Counted from the stretch's first letter, positions 51,278 to 59,968 are shown. The stretch is 64,000 nucleotides of DNA from Agreia pratensis (GCF_900177685.1 NZ_FXAY01000002.1:620001-684000); one strand, 5' to 3'. The notes: generated from the sequence alone by a model not told the origin. Made by a program: numbers and translations.

Positions 51278-51715
51278 ATGAGCGACAACGTATTAGATCT
51301 CGAATCAATCAGCGTCACCGGCACCGCGACCACGCAGGAGGAGGCGATCCGCGAAGCGGCATCCATTCTCGTGGCCGCCGGCGCCGTGACCGACGACTAC
51401 GTCGACTACATGCTCGAGCGTGAGAAGAGCGTCTCGACCTACATGGGCAACTTCCTCGCCATTCCCCACGGAACGAACGAGGGCAAAGACACGATCCTCG
51501 ATTCCGGCCTGTCGTTCGTGCGCTACGCGACACCGATCGACTGGGCGGGCAACGAGGTGCGTTTCGTCGTCGGCATCGCCGGCAAAGACAACGGCCACCT
51601 CGACATCCTCTCGAAGATCGCCATCATCTTCTCAGACGACGACGAGGTCCAGAAGCTTCTGGATGCGCCTGACGGCCCCGCGCTCTTCGCTTTGCTGGGC
51701 GAGGTCAACGAATGA
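51278..51715 (+). CDS. mtlF: Mannitol-specific PTS EIIA
   Basis: Cytosolic EIIA, 145 residues, that phosphorylates the EIIB domain of MtlA. His64 in [12 protein letters not shown] is the phosphorylation site; [20 protein letters not shown] and [17 protein letters not shown] are typical of mannitol EIIA. ATG 51278 is preferred for the GAAGAGGA site; GTG 51260 is a weaker alternative. It overlaps mtlD (ATGA). Confidence 0.95.
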   Translation: MSDNVLDLESISVTGTATTQEEAIREAASILVAAGAVTDDYVDYMLEREKSVSTYMGNFLAIPHGTNEGKDTILDSGLSFVRYATPIDWAGNEVRFVVGIAGKDNGHLDILSKIAIIFSDDDEVQKLLDAPDGPALFALLGEVNE

Positions 51716-52860
51716 AAGCGGTTCACTTCGGCGCAGGCAACATCGGCCGGGGATTCGTCGGGCTGATCCTGCACAACGCCGGCTACGAGGTGGTCTTCGC
51801 CGATGTGAACGCCGAGCTCATCGACGCTCTCGCCGAGACACCGAGCTATCAGGTGCACGAGGTGGGCGCGGCGTCGAAGAGCTGGACGGTCGACAACTAC
51901 CGCGCACTGAACTCGGCAACCCATGAAGCAGACGTGGTCGCCGAGATCGCATCGGCCGACATCGTCACCACGGCGGTGGGCCCGAATATTCTGCGCTTCG
52001 TCGCGCCGCTCATCGCCCGTGCGATCAACGAGCGCGATCACGCGTTGAAGCCGCTCGCCGTCATGGCGTGCGAGAACGCCATCAACGCCACTGATCTGCT
52101 GAAGCAGGAGATCGTGGCGGGTCTCGACGACGCGGCCCTCGCATCCATCGATTCGCGTGCCGTGTTCGCGAACACGGCCGTCGACCGCATCGTTCCCGGC
52201 CAGGCCGCGGATGCCGGGCTCGATGTGACGGTGGAGGACTTCTTCGAGTGGGCCATCGAATCGGGGCCGTTCGGCGGCGATGTTCCCGATATCGCCGAAG
52301 CCCACTTCGTGGATGACCTGGCGCCGTACATCGAGCGCAAGCTCTTCACCGTGAACACGGGTCACGCGACGACGGCGTACTTCGGATTCCTGGAGGGGGC
52401 CGCAACCCTGGCCGACGCCATGCAGAGCCCCGAGGTTTTCGCCCGGGTCGCTGCCGTTCTCGACGAGACCAAGACGCTGCTGATCGCGAAGTACGACTTC
52501 GATCCCGAGGCGCAAGAGGCGTACGTTCAGAAGAACCTCACGCGGTTCGCGAACCCCTTCCTGCCGGATACGCCCGCCCGGGTGGGGCGGCAGCCGATCC
52601 GCAAGCTCGGGCGCCACGAACGCTTCATCGGTCCGGCGGCGGAGCTCTCCGAACGGGGAGTAGTGCCCGACGCCCTTCTCGGAGCGATCGGCGCGGCCCT
52701 GCGCTTCGATCTGCCTGAGGACGCGCAGAGCGTGGAGCTGAAGGAACTGCTCGCGACGTCGTCGGCCTCCGACGCGACGTCACGCCTCACCGGGCTCGAG
52801 GCGTCGCACCCGCTCTACGCCCATGTCGTACGAGTCGTAGAGCGGGTGCAGAAGAGCTAG
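51712..52860 (+). CDS. mtlD: Mannitol-1-phosphate 5-dehydrogenase
   Basis: Oxidises mannitol-1-phosphate to fructose-6-phosphate with NAD; 382 residues. The Rossmann motif [13 protein letters not shown] opens the protein, followed by CENAINA and the catalytic-domain segment [12 protein letters not shown]; the active-site Lys in the family lies before this. Last gene of the PTS operon, converging after 5 nt with the SRPBCC gene. Together with MtlA/MtlF/HPr/EI it completes mannitol use. Confidence 0.97.
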   Translation: MKAVHFGAGNIGRGFVGLILHNAGYEVVFADVNAELIDALAETPSYQVHEVGAASKSWTVDNYRALNSATHEADVVAEIASADIVTTAVGPNILRFVAPLIARAINERDHALKPLAVMACENAINATDLLKQEIVAGLDDAALASIDSRAVFANTAVDRIVPGQAADAGLDVTVEDFFEWAIESGPFGGDVPDIAEAHFVDDLAPYIERKLFTVNTGHATTAYFGFLEGAATLADAMQSPEVFARVAAVLDETKTLLIAKYDFDPEAQEAYVQKNLTRFANPFLPDTPARVGRQPIRKLGRHERFIGPAAELSERGVVPDALLGAIGAALRFDLPEDAQSVELKELLATSSASDATSRLTGLEASHPLYAHVVRVVERVQKS

Positions 52861-52865
52861 ACGGC

Positions 52866-53312
52866 TCAGTCGTCGCTCTCGAGAATCAGCTTGAGGTTGT
52901 CGAACATCTGCTCGATCGTGTTCTGGTTAATGCGGTCGAGCAGAGCGGCGTTCACGACCTTCTGCAGAACGGTCGGCTCGATCTCGTAGAGGATCTCGGT
53001 GGTGATGCGCGTCGTGCCGTCGCCGAGATCGTCGAACGTGTAGTCCCAGGTGGCGTTCACATCACCGGTGAGGCGCAGCGTGACCTTCTTGTCGACCTCG
53101 AACGCGATGCCCTCGGCTTTGCCGCGAAGGTCTGCACCCGCCATGTTGAAGCGCCAGTCGAACGTCTGGTCTACCCCGGCCTTCTCAGGCGTGATATTCG
53201 TGTTCTCGTTGAGGTTCGGAATGAACGCCGGGCCGTTCTCGGCGCTCGCGGTGTACTCGAACACCTCGGAGATGGGCTTTCGGATGACGATGAGTGCTTT
53301 GGCGCTGGCCAT
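52866..53312 (-). CDS. SRPBCC-fold protein (polyketide cyclase/START-like)
   Basis: A 148-residue protein with the helix-grip fold: an N-terminal strand plus IRKPISEVFEYTASAENGPAF, a central beta sheet (VTLRLTGDVNATWDYTFDDLG) and a long C-terminal helix. Such proteins bind lipids or other hydrophobic ligands; in Mycobacterium a relative (Rv0910) is described as a toxin. An orphan Rv0909-like gene lies 22 kb away, too far to claim a pair. AAGGAAGG site upstream; cotranscribed with the membrane gene before it and next to the lipid-like cluster. Confidence 0.7.
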   Translation of the reverse strand: MASAKALIVIRKPISEVFEYTASAENGPAFIPNLNENTNITPEKAGVDQTFDWRFNMAGADLRGKAEGIAFEVDKKVTLRLTGDVNATWDYTFDDLGDGTTRITTEILYEIEPTVLQKVVNAALLDRINQNTIEQMFDNLKLILESDD

Positions 53313-53336
53313 TGCGGTTCCTTCCTTCGTTGCCGG

Positions 53337-53825
53337 TCAGCTTCGACCGAGGGAGTAGTTCTGAACAGTCTTGCGTAAGACGTTGCGGAACAGGGCGATC
53401 TTCTTGAGACCGGTGTCGTTCGAGGCGCTCACGCGAACGGTGACCGTCTGGATGCGCGGCGCAAGCGTGCGTACGATCAAGGTCGAGCGCTCGCCCATCA
53501 CGAACGTGCGGTCGTCGACGATCGTGCGCTTCACGCGCACCATCGTGGATGCTTTGACCACGGCAGTCAGAACCTGCTCGGTCGCGAGGCCGAGCACCAC
53601 CCAGGGGCGCCAGACGCGCGCGACGACGAACTGCGCGATAAGCAGGAGCAGGACCGGCAGCATCCATACGCTGATAAACGCCACGGCTACAATGGCCAAG
53701 GCGACGAGCGCATAGGCCTCTGCCCCGCGGAGAAGAACGGGTCGGCGTTTTGCCAGGGGGAGAATCACGAGGTGCGCCAGGATCGCCAGAACGGCGCCGA
53801 ACGCACATACGGAGACGATGATCAT
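53337..53825 (-). CDS. Small membrane protein, unknown function
   Basis: Not recognised. About 162 residues with hydrophobic segments near 5-22 and 37-70, then a basic, beta-rich cytoplasmic half (VRVKRTIVDDRTFVMGERS). The start is uncertain: GTG 53831 and ATG 53825 are in frame. ATG 53825 is preferred because TAGTGT (minus strand, 53838-53833) ends 7 bases before its A, the geometry of a leaderless transcript. It runs into the SRPBCC gene after 24 nt and is divergent from the UbiA-like gene. Confidence 0.6.
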   Translation of the reverse strand: MIIVSVCAFGAVLAILAHLVILPLAKRRPVLLRGAEAYALVALAIVAVAFISVWMLPVLLLLIAQFVVARVWRPWVVLGLATEQVLTAVVKASTMVRVKRTIVDDRTFVMGERSTLIVRTLAPRIQTVTVRVSASNDTGLKKIALFRNVLRKTVQNYSLGRS

Positions 53826-53837
53826 CGGCACAACACT

Positions 53838-54674
53838 ATGAGGGGCGCGCGGATTTATCTACGCGAGCGGTTTCCCCTCGCACTCGTCTCTCTGATGTCG
53901 GCCTCCTTCGCTGCGGCGTCGCTCGGGCTCCTCGCCCCTGCTGGCTTGACCGCGGCCGACGTGTGGGCGGCCGCGATCCTGCTCTTCGTGATGTACCTCG
54001 CCTTGCTGCTGCGCTACCGGGTCACCGACGAGTGGAAGGACTTCGCACACGACAGCGCCGTCTATCCCGACCGCCCGGTTCAGCGCGGCGTGATCTCGCC
54101 TCGCACCCTCCTCGTCATCGGCATCGGGGCTTTCGCGGTCGAGCTTCTCTGCGGGCTGCTGCTCGGCGGCCTCGTCGGGTTTCTGCTCTACCTTCCGGTT
54201 CTCGCCTATTCGGCCCTCACAGTATTCGAGTTCTTCGCGGGCTCGTGGCTCGACCGACACTTCACCCTGTCGTTTCTTCTGCACGAGGCGATCTACCTGC
54301 CGCTCTTTGCCTGGGTTGCATTCGTGCTGGGCGCGAGCTGGAGCTGGCGGACCGTGGCCGGCATCCTGGCGTGCACCCTGCTGTTGGTCTCGGTCGAGCT
54401 GGCCCGCAAGTTCAGTCCGCGCTTCGACACCGCCGGCGCGGTGGTGCTCGACACGTATTCGGCGGTCTGGGGCAGGGGCCGTACGCTGGGGGCGATGGTC
54501 ATGCTGGTGGTTCTGAGCGGGGGGCTTGCGATGACGGCGGGTGCAGGCCTCGCCTCGCTCGCGATCGCCGCACTCTCGGCGATCGTCATAGTCGTGCGGC
54601 CGGCATCCGACCGCTGGGTCACCGCGGTCGTCGCCATCCATCTCCCGCTCCAGGCGGCGGCGATGCTCTCGTGA
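53838..54674 (+). CDS. UbiA-family prenyltransferase-like membrane protein
   Basis: A 278-residue integral membrane protein with 7-9 helices. The first Asp-rich motif reads TDEWKDFAHDSAVYPDRPVQRG (split: TDEWKDFAHD, then YPDRPVQRG), a variant of the UbiA NDxxDxxxD and RP..G signature; similar DExKDxxxD versions occur in a UbiA subfamily I recall from other bacteria. A second site may be LLHEAIYLPLF. UbiA enzymes join isoprenoid diphosphates to aromatic, sugar or glycerol-phosphate acceptors. First gene of the lipid-like cluster; overlaps the next gene by GTGA. Confidence 0.7.
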   Translation: MRGARIYLRERFPLALVSLMSASFAAASLGLLAPAGLTAADVWAAAILLFVMYLALLLRYRVTDEWKDFAHDSAVYPDRPVQRGVISPRTLLVIGIGAFAVELLCGLLLGGLVGFLLYLPVLAYSALTVFEFFAGSWLDRHFTLSFLLHEAIYLPLFAWVAFVLGASWSWRTVAGILACTLLLVSVELARKFSPRFDTAGAVVLDTYSAVWGRGRTLGAMVMLVVLSGGLAMTAGAGLASLAIAALSAIVIVVRPASDRWVTAVVAIHLPLQAAAMLS

Positions 54675-57085
54675 GCGCCCTGACCACGGTGTCTGACTCC
54701 TCGATGGGCAGCAAAGCCTTCGGCCTGGTCGAGCTCGATCGTCTGTACCCCGGACTCGTCCCCTCGTTCATCGTGCTTCCCGTCGAGGACCTCGTCGAGA
54801 ACTGGCACGACCTCCGTGCCGCGGCGCACACCCTCGTCGCCGAGTACTGCGCCGGAACCGTCGACGACGCCGCGTACGCCGAACGATCGGCGCGACTCGT
54901 CGCATCCCTCTCGATCGCCGGTGACGTCGTCGAAGCCGCCCTCGCGTCGTGCGGTGGCTGGGGCTCGGTCAGCGTGCGCACCTCGGCGCTCGCGGAGGAC
55001 GGGGTCGAGCACTCGTTCGCGGGGCAGTACGAGACCTCGCTCGATGTGCCGACCGAGTCGCGGCCCGTTCGCGATGCGATAGGCGCATCGGTCGCCAGCC
55101 TGTTCTCGGCTCGGGTGGCGGCCTACGCTCGGGCGCGGCGAATGTCATCGCTCGAGATCGGCGGATCGGTCGTCGTGCAGCAGATGTTCGTCGGCACCAC
55201 GAGCGGAGTCCTCTTCAGCGAGAACGGCCGTGGTGAGCTCACGCTCGCGTGGAGCCGGTCGGCCCGCAACACCACGGTCGAGGGTGAGAACGCCCACGAA
55301 CTGCGCGCGTCGAAGGTGTCCGACTGGCCGAGCGGTCTGCCCGCGCCTGCGAGGCTTCTCGACATCGCGGTCGATTCCGAGGCGCGTCTTCGTCGTCCGG
55401 TCGACATCGAGTGGGCCGCGCGCGGCTCGCAGCTCGCCCTGTTGCAGGTGCGGCCGCAGACCACGGTCGCTCTCGACTACGAGCTGGCGTGGGACTGCAC
55501 GAACATCGCCGAGAACTACCCAGGCATCACGCTGCCGCTCACCTACTCGTTCATCCGCGGCCTCTACTCGCGCGTGTACCCCGCTTTCTTTCGCAAGCTC
55601 GGTGTGAACCAGAAGGTTCTGGATGCGAAACAGCAGGTCTTCCGCAATACCCTCGGCTACCTCGGCGGGCACGTCTACTACCAGATCGATAACTGGTACG
55701 AGATGGTGCGCCTGATTCCCGGTCCGAGCAGCAACCAGGCGTTCTTCTCCGCCATGCTGCAGCCGCAGCGCACACCCGGCGATGCCCCTCGGCGTCGGCT
55801 GGGGCTGCGAGGCGCGCTCACGATGGCGCCGCTCGTGGGCCGGCTCGGCGTGCTGCTTCTCCGGTCGAATTCGATGTCGAAGACCTTCAGCCGCACCTTC
55901 CAGAAGCGGTTGAAGAGATTCGAGGCGGTCGACTGGAACACGCTGCACGCCGACGCGATTCTCTCGACTCTCGAGACGATGCGGGCAGAGCTGCTCACCC
56001 TGTGGGCGACGCCCGTCTTCAACGACCTGCGCGTCATGATCTTTCACGGGCTGCTGAAGACCTACAGTTTCAGTGCCGAACAGCACGCCGACTACCTCGG
56101 CTATCTGCACGGCCTCAGCGATCGGGCATCGATCGCGCCTCTGACGGCTCTCGGAGTTCTCGGCAACCGACTGCGTGAGCGCCACGGCGAGGCGGCGACG
56201 GCCGACGGCATCCTGTCATCGCCCGACTGGATGGCGACGCGTGTGCTGGTCGACGAGTATCTCGCGCGGTTCGGTGGGCGCGCGCCCGACGAGCTGCAGC
56301 TCGAGAACCCACGCCTCGCCGACGACTACGCATCGCTTCTCGCGCTGGCGCTCGGCACCGACCCCGAGGGGCGGCCGCCCGTGGATGCGTCGGCCCGATC
56401 GATCACGGGCCGTTTCGGCACCCGGTTCATCGGCCGCAATACCCGTCAAGCCATCGACTGGAGGGAACGCTTCCGGTTCAACAGGGCTCAGGTCTACGGA
56501 CTCGCGCGGGCCGCGTACCTGGCTCTCGGGCAGCGACTCGTCGATGCTGAGTTGCTAGAGACAGCGAACGACGTGTTCTGGCTCACCGAACAGGAACTCG
56601 ACGAGGCGGTGTTCGGCCACGCCTGGAGTTCGGACCCCCGCTCGACGGTCGCCCGACGCCGGGCGGAATTCGGCACGTTCGAACAGCGCTCGCTTGCCCG
56701 CCGAGTGGTGGGCTCGGGCCTCATCGCGCCCGCAGCGCTGCGTGACGACGAACAGCGATCCGCCTCGGGCATGGCAGCGGGCATGGGTGTGTCTCCCGGA
56801 GTGCTCACCGCCGAGGCGATCGTCGTGCACGCGTTCGATCCGACCATCGACGTGCGCGGCAAGATCCTGGTCACGAGCCACATCGATCCCGGCTGGACGC
56901 TGCTCTTCGTGCAGGCCGCCGGCGTCGTGACGGAACGGGGCAACGCCCTGTCGCATGTGGCGATCATCGCCCGTGAGCTGGCTATGCCCGCCGTCGTGGC
57001 CGCGATGGGCGCCGTCGATACGCTGAGCACGGGTCAGGTCATCACGATCAACGGAACCACGGGAGACATCGATGCCGCGCTCTAG
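54671..57085 (+). CDS. PEP-synthase-like phosphotransferase without PEP barrel
   Basis: An 804-residue protein. The N-terminal part is the ATP-grasp domain of pyruvate phosphate dikinase/PEP synthase: GSKAFGLVELDRLYPG, SVSVRTSALAEDG with SFAGQYET, then DIEWAARGSQLALLQVRPQT. A central region of about 450 residues is unfamiliar. The C-terminus is the swivel phosphohistidine domain, TERGNALSHVAIIARELAMP with His762. No PEP/pyruvate-binding TIM barrel follows, an architecture known from rifampin phosphotransferase. It probably transfers phosphate from ATP to an unknown, perhaps lipid, acceptor. Coupled to the UbiA-like gene and overlapping the next gene by 14 nt. Confidence 0.82.
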   Translation: MSALTTVSDSSMGSKAFGLVELDRLYPGLVPSFIVLPVEDLVENWHDLRAAAHTLVAEYCAGTVDDAAYAERSARLVASLSIAGDVVEAALASCGGWGSVSVRTSALAEDGVEHSFAGQYETSLDVPTESRPVRDAIGASVASLFSARVAAYARARRMSSLEIGGSVVVQQMFVGTTSGVLFSENGRGELTLAWSRSARNTTVEGENAHELRASKVSDWPSGLPAPARLLDIAVDSEARLRRPVDIEWAARGSQLALLQVRPQTTVALDYELAWDCTNIAENYPGITLPLTYSFIRGLYSRVYPAFFRKLGVNQKVLDAKQQVFRNTLGYLGGHVYYQIDNWYEMVRLIPGPSSNQAFFSAMLQPQRTPGDAPRRRLGLRGALTMAPLVGRLGVLLLRSNSMSKTFSRTFQKRLKRFEAVDWNTLHADAILSTLETMRAELLTLWATPVFNDLRVMIFHGLLKTYSFSAEQHADYLGYLHGLSDRASIAPLTALGVLGNRLRERHGEAATADGILSSPDWMATRVLVDEYLARFGGRAPDELQLENPRLADDYASLLALALGTDPEGRPPVDASARSITGRFGTRFIGRNTRQAIDWRERFRFNRAQVYGLARAAYLALGQRLVDAELLETANDVFWLTEQELDEAVFGHAWSSDPRSTVARRRAEFGTFEQRSLARRVVGSGLIAPAALRDDEQRSASGMAAGMGVSPGVLTAEAIVVHAFDPTIDVRGKILVTSHIDPGWTLLFVQAAGVVTERGNALSHVAIIARELAMPAVVAAMGAVDTLSTGQVITINGTTGDIDAAL

Positions 57086-57686
57086 CTATTGGCTGAAAGC
57101 CATCGGTCCGGCGGGCTCGGTCTCTCTCGCCAGCCTCCTGCTCGCGTGGATCGCGATCGGTCTCGCCGTCTCGGGCTCGCTGCGCGCGAGCGTGCTGTGC
57201 GCCCTGGGGGCTTTTCTGCTCGACATGCTCGATGGCTTCGTCGCGCGACGCCTCGGCGTCTCGAGCGAGTTCGGGCGGCAGCTCGACAGCTTCATCGACG
57301 TCATCAACTACTCGCTCTACGCCGCGGTGCTTGTCGGCTTCCACATCATTCCGGGCGTGGCCGGCTGGGCTCTCGGCTTCGTGATCGTGGCAACCGGAAT
57401 CCTGCGACTCATCCGCTTCAACATCGAGGGGTTCACCGACGACGAGCCCATCAAGTACTACCGGGGCATCGTGGTGTGCCATCTGTCGCTCTGTGCCATC
57501 GTCTTCCTGATTCTCACAGAGCTCTTTCCCGACACCGGCTGGATTCCGTGGCTGGCGGCAGCGGCCCTGATCGTGCTCTCGTTCTTGCAGCTCTCGTTGA
57601 TCCGTATCCGCAAGACCGGGCGCCAGGCGTGGTGGGCCGCCCTCGTCGTGCCGCTGGCCGCCGGCGCGCTTCTGTGGTTGACGTAG
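57072..57686 (+). CDS. CDP-alcohol phosphatidyltransferase (phosphatidylserine-synthase type)
   Basis: A 204-residue membrane enzyme with about 6 helices. The complete family motif D-x2-D-G-x2-A-R-x8-G-x3-D-x3-D is present in DMLDGFVARRLGVSSEFG followed by RQLDSFID (about residues 51-76). The following LRLIRFNIEG resembles phosphatidylserine and archaetidylserine synthases. It exchanges CMP in a CDP-lipid for an alcohol head group. Start ATG 57072 follows GGGAGAC and overlaps the previous gene; it is plausibly the head-group step of the cluster. Confidence 0.88.
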   Translation: MPRSSYWLKAIGPAGSVSLASLLLAWIAIGLAVSGSLRASVLCALGAFLLDMLDGFVARRLGVSSEFGRQLDSFIDVINYSLYAAVLVGFHIIPGVAGWALGFVIVATGILRLIRFNIEGFTDDEPIKYYRGIVVCHLSLCAIVFLILTELFPDTGWIPWLAAAALIVLSFLQLSLIRIRKTGRQAWWAALVVPLAAGALLWLT

Positions 57687-58180
57687 GCACGGTGTTCGCG
57701 GCGGAGCTTCATGAGGGGCTCGCCGCGGAGATCCGATCCATCGCACGCGCACACCCCGAGGTGTCGGAACGGAGCGCCAGGCAGCTTCGTCGCGCGTTGC
57801 GCGCCGACCGTCTGGCTGTCGCCACAGACGACGGGCGCGTGGTCGGCTGGTTCCTTTCCGAGTCGGGAATGGGCGGAGCGCACGAGCTCGGTTACCTCTT
57901 CGTCGAGAGCTCGTTCCGCACGGGCGAGGTCTTCGACCGGATGCTCGCGCAGCTGCTCGAGATCGAGCGGCGGGCAGTCGCGGTGACGTTCAGGCCAGGC
58001 CTGGCCGATTGGCTCGAGCGGTCGTACGGTTTCGAACGGGCGAGTCTCGGCAGTGTGATCGCTCTGTCGCGAGGAACTTTTCTGATGAGACGTCTGAGCC
58101 CGGTTCGGCTGCGAGCCGTGGCACGGCACACGAGCGAGGCCACCCCTATCTATCTCACCTGGACGAGGCAAGGACTGTGA
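57674..58180 (+). CDS. GNAT-like acetyltransferase-fold protein
   Basis: About 168 residues. LAVATDDGRVVGWFLSE, then LGYLFVESSFR and WLERSYGFERASLGSV correspond to the beta-strand and CoA-binding regions of GNAT proteins, but the pantetheine-binding Q/R-x2-G-x-G/A motif is weak (FRTGEVFD). It may bind or acylate an amine, or be a divergent member. Start is uncertain: GTG 57674 overlaps the previous stop; GTG 57692 is an alternative. It overlaps the next gene by GTGA, so it is an integral member of the cluster. Confidence 0.6.
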   Translation: MVDVGTVFAAELHEGLAAEIRSIARAHPEVSERSARQLRRALRADRLAVATDDGRVVGWFLSESGMGGAHELGYLFVESSFRTGEVFDRMLAQLLEIERRAVAVTFRPGLADWLERSYGFERASLGSVIALSRGTFLMRRLSPVRLRAVARHTSEATPIYLTWTRQGL

Positions 58181-58788
58181 CGGCCGAGCTGTCTTCCGCG
58201 CTGATCTTCGGCGCGGCCACCGTCGCCCTCGCGGGATCTTTCGTGGTGCTCGAGCGCCTCGTGCGGGTCAAGAACGTACCCACCGAGATCACGCGCCGCG
58301 TCGCACACGTTCTCGCCTGCCTCTTCGCTCTCGTCGTGCACGCGGTTCTGCCGTTCTGGCTCTTCATCGTGTGCGCAGTCGCATTCGCGGGCCTCATGTG
58401 GCTCTCACGCCATTTCCACGTCTTCACGTCGATTCACAAGGTGCGCCGCCGTTCGCTCGGCGACGTCTACCTTCCGCTGGGTATCGGCATCGCCGCCCTC
58501 ATCGGGCAGAACGACGCCGCTGTCTTCATCGCCGCTGTGCTCATTCTGGGTCTCGCCGACGTCGCAGCGGGATTGGTGGGCGACTACCTGCGCTCCGCCC
58601 GCAAGACGTGGTGGGGATCAGGCGCATTCTTCGGGGTGAGCGTCATCGTGCTCGCGCTCTGCGGGTTCGGCCTCGTTCCCGTGATTGTCGTCGCGCTGCT
58701 GGCCACGGCGACCGAACGCTACTCGCCGCTCGGCACAGACAACGTCAGTATCCCGTTCGTCGCCGCGGGCCTCCTCGCCGTTCTCTGA
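58177..58788 (+). CDS. Dolichol/phytol-kinase-like membrane protein
   Basis: A 203-residue integral membrane protein with about 6 helices that resembles the dolichol kinase/phytol kinase/phosphatidate cytidylyltransferase superfamily: EITRRVAHVLACLF, RRSLGDVYLPLGIGIAAL, GLADVAAGLVGD and, near the C-terminus, TATERYSPLGTDNVSIPF, the T-x-E-x(5-7)-D-N-x2-I-P element of that family. Such enzymes use CTP to phosphorylate isoprenoid alcohols. In this cluster it could supply a phosphorylated lipid for cytidylylation. GTG 58177 overlaps the preceding stop. Confidence 0.72.
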   Translation: MTAELSSALIFGAATVALAGSFVVLERLVRVKNVPTEITRRVAHVLACLFALVVHAVLPFWLFIVCAVAFAGLMWLSRHFHVFTSIHKVRRRSLGDVYLPLGIGIAALIGQNDAAVFIAAVLILGLADVAAGLVGDYLRSARKTWWGSGAFFGVSVIVLALCGFGLVPVIVVALLATATERYSPLGTDNVSIPFVAAGLLAVL

Positions 58789-58814
58789 CGCCGGGGCGTC
58801 GCACCGATGCGTGG

Positions 58815-59378
58815 CTAGTGAGACTTCAGTCGCAGCCGGTGCATCATGACGTCTGTGCCCGCGTGCACCGCGACACCGACTCCAGCGGTGGCAGCGACGA
58901 GCACGGGAGCGGCGCCCAGCGCGAGCAGGAGCACCGACACCGCGATGATTCCATCGGCCAGATCGGCGAGACGTTGCAGCGCACGCCAGCGCGAGGTCGT
59001 CTCGGTGCTCGAGTCGATGCCGACGCGCCTCTTGACGAAGCTGTTCACGAGTTCGCCGAGCACATAGACCGCGCCGATCGCGAACCCGACCGCCACGGAG
59101 CGAGGTCCGCGCAGAATCGGCGCGACCCACTGGTGCAGATCGGGGTGGCCTAGGATTCCGGCGACGATCGACGCCCCGCCGACGTAGATGACGACGCCCA
59201 GCCAGGTCTTCGTACGGCCGAAGACGGGGCGGCCATCACCCCAGGTCGAGCCGGCATCGAGCGGAATCGCGAGCCGGCGCATCCAGCCCTGCTTCAGTAC
59301 GACGATGAGGGCGATGCCGGGCACGAGAACGGTGGCGAGCAACGAGGCGAGCTGCGAGGCGAAGACGAGGGCGGACAT
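58815..59378 (-). CDS. CDP-archaeol-synthase-like (CarS/DUF46) membrane protein
   Basis: A 187-residue membrane protein with about 4-5 helices. The segment IPLDAGSTWGDGRPVFGRTK followed by TWLGVV matches the hallmark of CTP:archaeol cytidylyltransferase (P-[LI]-D-x-G, then R-x-[LIV]-F-G-x2-K-T-W-x-G), and ELVNSFVKRRVGI matches the later G-E-x2-N-S-x2-K-R element. It would activate a phosphorylated lipid with CTP. It converges on the dolichol-kinase-like gene and is divergent from infA. The ATG lies directly behind AAGGG, so the start may be slightly off. Confidence 0.72.
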   Translation of the reverse strand: MSALVFASQLASLLATVLVPGIALIVVLKQGWMRRLAIPLDAGSTWGDGRPVFGRTKTWLGVVIYVGGASIVAGILGHPDLHQWVAPILRGPRSVAVGFAIGAVYVLGELVNSFVKRRVGIDSSTETTSRWRALQRLADLADGIIAVSVLLLALGAAPVLVAATAGVGVAVHAGTDVMMHRLRLKSH

Positions 59379-59402
59379 CCCTTGAATCGTACCGGGAGCG
59401 AC

Positions 59403-59431
59403 TTGCCAGAAAGGCTCATATCACCTAAGCT
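59403..59431 (+). promoter_or_regulatory. infA operon promoter
   Basis: TTGCCA (59403-59408), 17 nt, TAAGCT (59426-59431) fit a primary-sigma promoter, giving a start near 59438 and a leader of about 107 nt before infA. It is divergent from the CarS-like gene. Confidence 0.6.
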
Positions 59432-59544
59432 CGATCTTTGGTGTTTGTACGCCCTTTTCGGCGTGCCGCGTTCGGAGTCAGATCCGGCGCAATCACCCAT
59501 CCAAACGCACGACCAGCAATCAACAACTTTAGTGATAGTGAGTA

Positions 59545-59766
59545 ATGGCCAAAAAAGACGGTGTCATCGAGATCGAAGGCGCAGTGGTCGAGGCTCTGCC
59601 CAACGCGATGTTTCGTGTTGAGCTGACCAACGGACACAAAGTACTCGCCCACATTTCGGGCAAGATGCGTCAGCACTACATCCGGATCCTCCCTGAGGAC
59701 CGGGTGATCGTAGAGCTGAGCCCCTACGACCTGACCCGCGGTCGGATCGTCTACCGCTACAAGTAA
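59545..59766 (+). CDS. infA: Translation initiation factor IF-1
   Basis: OB-fold initiation factor bound at the A site during initiation; 73 residues, invariant length. [20 protein letters not shown] and [20 protein letters not shown] are characteristic. The ribosome site is weak (GTGAG). Confidence 0.99.
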   Translation: MAKKDGVIEIEGAVVEALPNAMFRVELTNGHKVLAHISGKMRQHYIRILPEDRVIVELSPYDLTRGRIVYRYK

Positions 59767-59851
59767 CGCTCATCCGAGCGATGTTGATCGCTGGAAAGTA
59801 ACGGCCCGGGGCATCCTCCGGGTACGAAGACAGCGAAAGCAAGGAATCACC

Positions 59852-59968
59852 ATGAAGGTCAACCCCAGCGTCAAGCCGATGTGCGAGCACTGCCGTGTCA
59901 TTCGTCGCAACGGCAACGTGATGGTCATCTGCAAGAGCAACCCGCGCCACAAGCAGCGCCAGGGCTAA
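59852..59968 (+). CDS. rpmJ: 50S ribosomal protein L36
   Basis: L36, 38 residues. [20 protein letters not shown] at the start; zinc ligands Cys11, Cys14, Cys27 and His33 are all present, so this is the zinc-binding (C+) form. AAGGAATC lies upstream of the ATG, 85 nt after infA. Confidence 0.98.
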   Translation: MKVNPSVKPMCEHCRVIRRNGNVMVICKSNPRHKQRQG

